NCBI RefSeq assembly: GCF_000002865.3
Contig: NW_001865041.1
Location: 1,704,979-1,747,055 of the forward strand
From: Monosiga brevicollis MX1
Taxonomy: Eukaryota; Opisthokonta; Choanoflagellata; Craspedida; Salpingoecidae
Direction: 5' to 3'
DNA: 42,077 nucleotides
Of the stretch, positions 35,905-42,077 are shown in pieces; position 1 is the first letter of the stretch, and each line of letters starts with the position of its first letter. A program made the position numbers and the translations under genes. The notes beneath the pieces were generated by a model. The model did not search any database. It was not told the origin of the DNA and worked only from the letters and a program-made list of their open reading frames with translations.

Positions 35905-37144
35905 ATGACATCTCTTGCGCAAAACGTCGTCGTGATCGGCTCATCCGGTCAGGTCGGCACTGCCACCATCAAGGCCCTCGCCGCCAAGTATGCCAGCAAT
36001 ACCAACGTCAAGGCCGGAGTGCGCGACCCACAGTCGGCCAAGGCCCGCGAAATCGAACGCCTCGGTACCAACATCCACGTTGTCCATGCCGACATGAACG
36101 ACAAGCCGAGCATCCGCACCGTCTGCGCCAATGCCGACGCCGTCTTTGGTACGTTGTGACGCCCGCCGTGTCTCTGGGGATGCGTCACGAATGACCGCGC
36201 GCGTGCACTCTGCTCCCTCCCCGTACTCACTTGCAATGATGATGCGCTCGTCCGCTAGTCGTTGTCCCTGGCCACATTGACCGTGAGCGCCTGGCTCAGA
36301 ATGCCATTGAAGGTGCCGTGGCAGCCAATGCCAAGTTCATCCTCTTGCTCAGCGTCATCACCGCGGACACTGATACCATTTTTGGACGCCAGTTTGGCCC
36401 CATCGAACGGTATCTGAAGAACAAGATCGTGGATTACGCCATTCTACGTGTGCCATTCTTCATTGACAACCTGTGGTCGTCGCAAGGTACGCCTCGCTCG
36501 ACTGCATGTATGCGTGTCTGAGCGTCATCCCGTGAGTTGTTGTTTGATAGCCGACGCCCTTTCTCATGCGCTTGCTTCGTTTACCTCTCTTTCTTCTTCT
36601 TGTAGCCACCATTCGCAGCCAGAGCAAGATTTATGCCCCGGTGAATTCGCGCAAGAAATTCTCCCCCGTGGCCGTGAGCGACGTGGGTGAGGCTGCTGCT
36701 GCCATTCTGGCCAACCATGAGCCTCACCATGGCAAGACATACAAGGTGTGTATGCCATCCCAATTGGCAGTCGTGGTTGCGTGCATGGCCACACCTGTTA
36801 CACCGCTACACCGCAGGCTTGGCACTCACACACGGGGCTCCATCATGTTTGGCTCGTAGGTGGCTATGAAGCCGACCTCGTACAGCAAGATTGCCAAGAG
36901 TGTGTCCAAGGTGCTGGACAAGGACGTAGACTACGTTCAAGTGTCATGGGATGAGACCAAGCAGGCCTTCCTGCAATTGGGTTATCCTGAATGGCAGGTG
37001 AATGGCATGATGGAGCTCCTTCGTTACTTTGACAAGGGCAGCAAGGTCACCAAGGAAAAGTCGTCAGACGTCAAGGAGCTGACCGGCCACAAGGCCACGG
37101 GCGTCAAGAGCTGGATGCGCCCCAAGCAGGCTGCTTTCCACTAA
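35905..37144 (+). CDS. NmrA-like NAD(P)-binding protein, 298 aa
   Basis: Four exons: 35905-36148, 36259-36486, 36606-36745 and 36860-37144, phases agreeing. Residues about 8-24 carry VVVIGSSGQVGTATIKAL, a GxxGxxG Rossmann nucleotide-binding motif, followed by VHADMNDKPSIRTVC and VVVPGHIDRERLAQNAIEG, as in NmrA/HSCARG-type atypical short-chain dehydrogenases. The family includes NAD(P)(H) redox sensors and regulators without the classical Tyr-Lys catalytic pair; I see no clear YxxxK. The C-terminal exon ends in a helical segment with LGYPEW. A related last exon lies downstream at 37329. Confidence 0.85.
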
Positions 37145-37328
37145 ACCGTGCTCTGCCCGTCTGCATCTGATCAAGGTCAAATCTCGATCATCAGCCTACT
37201 TGTGGTAGCGAATCAAGCCAATCCTGTTTGCGCCTCGCTGCGGTCGGGAACCGACGGCTTTGTGTGTTGCTACACGTGTTTCGTGTTTAGTTAATATGTT
37301 CTTGACCTTACTCTTCCCGTCTTGCCAG

Positions 37329-37568
37329 ATGATCGGTCATGTGTACCGGTCTGTGTCGCCTCGTGCTGTGCACAGAGCAGTTGGCAAGATGTGTGTGATT
37401 GAACCTGTCGTTATTCAAAAGTTGTTGGCTCAGGCTGGTTACCCTGATTGGTCTACAACGTGCACTTTTTTGCACCATGTGAAAAATCGACATGACAAAT
37501 TGGCGGCACTAGTCGAGTTGACAGCGAAACACCTTCAATTTACAAGTAATGAGCCTAAGAGAATGTGA
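37329..37568 (+). pseudogene. Duplicated last exon of the NmrA-like gene (alternative or relic)
   Basis: Preceded by a good acceptor (CTTCCCGTCTTGCCAG), this 240-bp exon opens in phase 0, exactly as the real last exon does after exon 3. It encodes 79 residues with LAQAGYPDWSTTCTFL, matching LQLGYPEWQVNGMMEL, and other aligned positions (VELTAKH against KELTGHK). It could be a mutually exclusive alternative end for the gene or a decayed duplicate; the frame is intact. No donor-side evidence can settle this from sequence alone. Confidence 0.5.
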
Positions 37569-37849
37569 AAATATGCATCAAATGCACTGCACAGCACAAC
37601 TACACAATCTTGGTTCCGTGTCTGCACGGCGTATGATCGGGGTGGTATTGGACATGTCTAGAACAGGATCTAAATTATTCTAAACTAAAAGTAGCCTACT
37701 AATCAGAGGACAAATAAAACGCCTCGCATAACCTGTTGGCTTTGTGACATGCCGTGTTTGCTAAGCACCATTGGCCGTAGACCAGCATGCGCCTCAGGTA
37801 TGCATCCGCCGGAATGCAAAAGAAGAAAAAAAAAAAAACTTGGCGGATT

Positions 37850-38703
37850 TCACCATGACAGCAACGGCTGCATGGGCTGGCGATTTGACTTGGTGTAACC
37901 ATAAAGTTTCTTAAGCACATTGGTACACTAACGGTGACGCAATGGGCGGGCAGAAAAAAACCATAAACAGGGATGGTGATGAGCATCGAGCATCAAGTTG
38001 TGGGTGGGGGTCCGAGCCGTGCGCCTTACCACGTTTGTATTTTCCAGGACCAGAATGTTGACGCGAAGGTGGGTGGCTGTGGCGCTGGAGGACTGCCGCG
38101 CATGCGTTTCTGGGGCCAGAAGGAGGAGGCACTCCCCGTGGGCCAGAACGGTTTGAATGTTGCGCATGTTAAAGTGGTGGGGTGTGCGGGTGTCAACGTC
38201 GGTGGACGAGCGCCAAAACCAGCGAGCTTTGGGCTTGGACGGGCGGGGCATCAGCGTGGCGCTGCCTTCGGTCACGCTCAAGGTCCAGGTAAAGCGACGG
38301 CTTGAAGGTCGGTGGCAGGAGACGTGCTTTGCCATCAGCTTGTGCAGGGCGGTTGGCGAGCAGGCGTAGGGAATCACGAAGCTGCCACGGTAGGCACAGG
38401 GATGGGCGTTGACGGCAATGCAGCGACAAACGGGGCAGCTCGAATGTTGATCGAGCCAGCCCTGGAGGCAGCCCGTGTGAAAGACATGCTTACATTCCTC
38501 CAGCATCGTCATGGGCTCATGAACGGCATCGTCATCCCTGGAGGACAGCGAGCGAGGGGTGAGGCTTGGTAAACCTGGCATGAACAGCACCGATGAGGGG
38601 GAGTTTGTCGGGGTGCAACGTACAGACAGATGACGCAAGACGTGTGTTCCTCAGGATGGGCAGGCATGTTAGCGTGGCAAGACTGAGCGGCGGTGGCAGC
38701 CAT
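37850..38703 (-). CDS. RING-H2 zinc-finger protein, ~221 aa
   Basis: Exons 38624-38703, 38030-38537 and 37850-37927, GT-AG with consistent phase. The RING is split by intron 1: CVIC in exon 1, then CKHVFHTGC and CPVCR in exon 2, a C3H2C3 (RING-H2) pattern near residues 23-72. Such proteins are usually E3 ubiquitin ligases that bind an E2 through the RING. The rest lacks a recognised domain. Without the last intron, exon 2 reads through to a stop at 37928 (229 aa); the GTAAGG donor and protein-like third exon ([12 protein letters not shown]) favour splicing. Confidence 0.75.
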
Positions 38704-38825
38704 GGCCGGTGGTCAAGTCAGGCGCACGTCAGAGAACTCGTGGGGCCCAGGGGAAAAGCTGCTTTTTTTTTATTTTATGTGGAAGGCGGTCGGGTTATAA
38801 CCAGGGGTCGGGGGGGGGGAGCAGC

Positions 38826-38904
<79 letters not shown>

Positions 38905-40130
38905 GGATGCCGATTGACAGGAAAATGCGGGTGGGCAGATGTGAATGGCCTGTCGGCAGCGCGTCTGAACAAAGTGTGAGTATAGCACGAGGAGCAATTG
39001 GAGGCAAAATTGTGGGCGGTGCACGGGCGGCATTGGGTTGGTCAGTCAGTCCCTGCCTGGTTGGGAGGAGGGGGTTGATGGGGGTTTCGCACATTCGGTG
39101 GGTTGCTGAAGTTGTGGTCATGTGTATTCGCCACGTTCAAGTGACCCACACCCGCACGACCCGAGTTCTTGAAATTATGAACCGGCACCCGCCCGATATG
39201 CCTCTCTACCAGAACCAGAGCGCCATATGTTGGCTGGGTAAGCGCCAGCATCTCCATGTGGCTGCCATATCGGATCGCTTATGCTCACTCATACTTTATC
39301 CTTGGTGACCCAAGCTCCCATGATGACGCCGCACACACACACATCTCTCTCTCAAAAAGTTATTTCAACGTTGTTAGGTTATGGCATTGAGTAATTCACC
39401 GGTTGTGCTGCTTATCGCAGCATGTCATCCCACAAAGCACCTTTTTTGCTTTGTGCAGCTGCTCACACTTTGTGTGCTGGCCAAAGTACATGTAAAAGTA
39501 TTTTACCTTTTTGTTGATGTACCGAGGGCGAAAGCAGTGAGAAAATGGCATCCTTGGGATGCAGGTCTGTGATGAAAGACGCGCGCTTGGAGCTGATCGG
39601 TTGCAGCTCCGGCATCCCATCTGGATCATGAGGTCCTGGGAGTACCATCAGATCAGAACACGGGGCCTGATGGCGCTGATGGCGATCAAGTGCTCGCATG
39701 CACCCTATCCGTTACTGCTTCAAACCGCAGGGGAGAGAGATGGCACGGCATCGTCATCACCACATCAGTCCAACAGTCAACAACACAAGCAGAGCCGCAA
39801 GCAAGCAGAGAATGGAAAAAGCTTGCTTGCTTGTTGATGTTGATGTTGATGTTGATGTTGATGTTGATGTTGATGGTGATGATGTTGATGTGTGTGCCTT
39901 GATGATGATGACCTTGTAGCCAGTGCCTTGCATCAGCAAAACCCGCCACCCCAGCAACGGAACACGGAAACAGAACACTCTGGTACGTGCGAGGCGTCAG
40001 GGTAGCTGGCCAATACGCGGGCGTCATTTTGTGCTTGAGCGTAAACTGACACGTTGACACGCGCAGCCCTCCCTGCCATCCCTCGACTTTGTCGCCCCGC
40101 AGCACCACAATAACACCTGCCGACCTTGAC
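38704..40130. other. Intergenic with (GT)n and (TTGATG)n repeats
   Basis: Between the start codons of the RING (minus) and CBS (plus) genes, so presumably both promoters. It contains a 73-bp GT run (38828-38900), a T run, and GATGTT hexamer repeats at about 39832-39891. Long ORFs through these repeats are artefacts. Confidence 0.6.
38828..38900. repeat. (GT)n microsatellite
   Basis: About 73 bp of uninterrupted GT dinucleotides in the intergenic region upstream of the RING gene. Confidence 0.98.
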
Positions 40131-41670
40131 ATGGCGCTGACCATCTCTCCGGCGTCGCCGGTGGCGACCACCACCGCTGATGAATTGCTCGGACACAAGG
40201 AGCAGCTGCAAGCTGCCTTTGCCCGCACCAGTGCCAAGGCCTTCCCCACGGCGGCTCGCGATGCCGTGGTGACGCTCGCTGATACCACGCGCCTGGGCGA
40301 CGCCTGTGCGACTCTGGCGGCAAACCACGTCTCGGCCATACCTGGTAACTTGTTTCCGCTGGTCAAAGATTCTTGCCCGAGTTCATCTCTGGACACTGCC
40401 CGTTTCATCTGACCCCATTTTCCTGGCCCGCATTCATACACAGTCCATCGCCATGACCAGCCTCACAATTTTGTGGGCGTATTTGATCTCTTGACCCTTC
40501 TCAAGTACGTTTGAGACTGAGCCAAAGCTACTCGGTCAACTCCCGTACCGCCCCCTGCACCCTCATCGCCAATGTGGGCCACCCCCTCCCACTCCTGCTC
40601 TGCCAGCACCCGCAAATTTCTCTCTCACACGCGCTCGTACAATGTGCCAAATAACGTTCGCCTCGAATTCTCTAGCTTCCTCTTGGATCACTGCGATACT
40701 CTCCGCCACTGCTGCAGCGAAGAGCCCGAAGACCTCTACGTTGACCTTCACTCCTTCACCTTGGGTGATCTCAACGGCGACTCATACAGCCTCCTCAGCG
40801 ATCTCGTCACTGTGGAGGAGGACGCCCACCTCATGTCCGTCCTTGCTCTCCATGGCGACATTGCCATCTCCACCGTCTTTGTTCGCGCCGCTGATGGCCA
40901 TCTCGTCAATGGCATCACACGCTCGGACATTGTCAACGCCCTACTGTACGCCGTGGGCCCCATTCGCGAGCTTCTCTTCCAACCCATCAGTGGCCTCGGC
41001 CTCAGCCTGCACTTCAAAACCGACACCGTTGCCGGTACTGCCACGCTCTGGAGCGCGCTCCAAGCCATGCGCGAAAAGGTATGAACGTCGTCAGAAAAGT
41101 CATCATACCACACGGCATTGCTGTTATTGTTGGGCTGCTCGGCACAACCTTCACTGGGCTGACCGTGCATGGTCCACCGTCGGGCCATTGAACGCAGCGT
41201 CAAACTGCCGTGGCCGTCGTTGACCCAGACGGCCAGCTCATGGGCGTCATCAGTCTTTTGGATGTCATGTACGTTTCGTTCGCCTCTGGGGTCAAAGGCG
41301 GTCGTGTCATCAACGACAACAGAAGACTGTTTGGTGGTACCTGGTTGCGTTGGCACACAATTTTCTGCTGTCTGTGAGAGGTAGGAAAGGTCAGGTAGAT
41401 GTCTCACATCCACCACGGCTGCCTCCGCCTCGCATACACAGAGCCCTGTTGTTGAACAAATCTGCCATTCGCCTGATGGACCAATCGCTGGAGCGTTGTC
41501 TACACAGCCGCCGACCAGAGGCCCCGGTGACCGCTCTACTCCAAGATAGTCTGGACGCAATTGTTCGGCGCCTGCACGGAACGCAGCAGGAACACGTGCC
41601 CCTCGTTGATCGCAGTCAACGTGTGCAAGGCTATTTTGAAGCCAGCGACATTATCGCTCTGTTCTTGTAA
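40131..41670 (+). CDS. SNF4/AMPK-gamma-like CBS-domain protein, 348 aa
   Basis: Five exons: 40131-40344, 40444-40504, 40607-41078, 41198-41268 and 41442-41670, GT-AG with phases agreeing. CBS-type motifs are seen at LAANHVSAIP...NFVGVFDLLTLL (about 60-92), VFVRAADGHLVNGITRSDIV, TAVAVVDPDGQLMGVISLLDV, and a last one ending VPLVDRSQRVQGYFEASDIIALFL. Four CBS motifs in about 350 residues match the two-Bateman-module layout of AMPK gamma/SNF4, which bind adenine nucleotides; the nucleotide-contacting residues cannot be confirmed by eye. It could also be another four-CBS protein. Confidence 0.75.
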
Positions 41671-42077
41671 AATAAGCTTGAAAAGGTGAAGCACCCCTTC
41701 TTACTGCCAAGGGTTCAAGGCACGCGTCGTCTTGAGGCTTGGCTTTTCATCACAATCCATTGTATTTCGGTCAAAGACCCATCAACTTTCTCTCTTTCTC
41801 TCTGCCAGTCGTGACAAGCATAACCTGCCATTTGATTCACATGTCAATTGGTACCTCAGTATGCTCATGCAGCGCGCAGCGCCGCCCAACAGGAATTGGA
41901 GCCAGAGTAAAATAATAAAGGCCCCGCCTTGGGACAGGCTAGGAGGGATTGAAGACAATACAAAAAAGCAACTAATAACAAAACCAATAACCAGGCGAAA
42001 CCACGCTCGCCTTTGGCACATCTCTCAGCGCCAGGCGCAGACAACTCAAGTCCAGCCTTCACGTGCCCCCCCCCCCC
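41671..42077. other. Downstream region to window end
   Basis: No gene supported. The window ends in a run of 12 C bases, possibly a real homopolymer or an assembly edge. Confidence 0.6.

Noticed and set aside
38709-39308. ORF with poly-Cys/Val run
   Set aside because: Created by the GT microsatellite.
1-42077. tRNA, rRNA or integrase genes
   Set aside because: None recognised on either strand; an integrase may lie left of the window.

Overview
The window joins two different kinds of DNA. Positions 1 to about 15.4 kb are AT-rich, densely packed with short intronless genes on both strands, and read as an endogenous or integrated DNA virus of the polinton-like virus / virophage / small-NCLDV sort. 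It encodes the N-terminal part of a family B DNA polymerase (cut by the window edge), a jelly-roll major capsid protein, an FtsK/HerA (A32-like) packaging ATPase and a VLTF3-like late transcription factor, plus zinc-finger proteins, several small hydrophobic probable virion proteins and two MORN-like paralogues. From about 15.6 kb to the end the DNA is GC-richer. It holds intron-bearing eukaryotic genes, a U6 snRNA, microsatellites and DNA transposons. Short GT-AG introns (68-112 bp in most genes, a few hundred bp in LAMTOR1), a LAMTOR1 homologue, a SNF4/AMPK-gamma-like CBS protein and a WSC-mucin-LAMP-like membrane protein suggest a unicellular eukaryote, perhaps a choanoflagellate or related holozoan. 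The species is inference only.

Virus layout: polB (minus, 5' end only), hypothetical and zinc-finger genes, a Pro-Ala-rich virion-like protein, MORN-like gene 1, a cluster of small membrane proteins (4.7-6.0 kb), the packaging ATPase (6.0 kb), small genes, the capsid gene (8.7-10.0 kb), further small genes, VLTF3-like (11.1-11.7 kb), a 387-residue protein (12.9-14.1 kb), then MORN-like gene 2 and a zinc-ribbon gene. The last two genes lie between two copies of a 48-bp direct repeat. Almost every viral gene carries a TATAnTAT-like motif directly against its ATG. Five head-to-head pairs share one tiny promoter, only 9 bp long in three of them. Hairpins sit at gene ends or surround start codons.

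The virus/host transition (15.2-15.6 kb) is made of a 31-bp tandem repeat, the second 48-bp repeat copy, and two 60-bp units with perfect 16-bp palindromes. It ends about 100 bp upstream of the first host start codon.

Host layout: a two-exon gene of unknown function (15.7-16.9 kb); a 123-bp tandem repeat; a tandem array of U6 3' halves next to an intact U6 gene (minus, 17.8-17.9 kb); a gene-poor stretch with MITE copies; a three-exon TPR gene (21.6-23.5 kb); a Tc1/mariner-IS630-like transposon with recognisable TIRs and a frameshifted transposase (24.3-26.4 kb); a sigma-like GST; a hypothetical gene; the WSC/mucin gene; LAMTOR1; an NmrA-like NAD(P)-binding protein with a duplicated last exon; a RING-H2 protein; and the CBS-domain protein. 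Exon borders were read by hand from splice consensus, codon phase and protein continuity.
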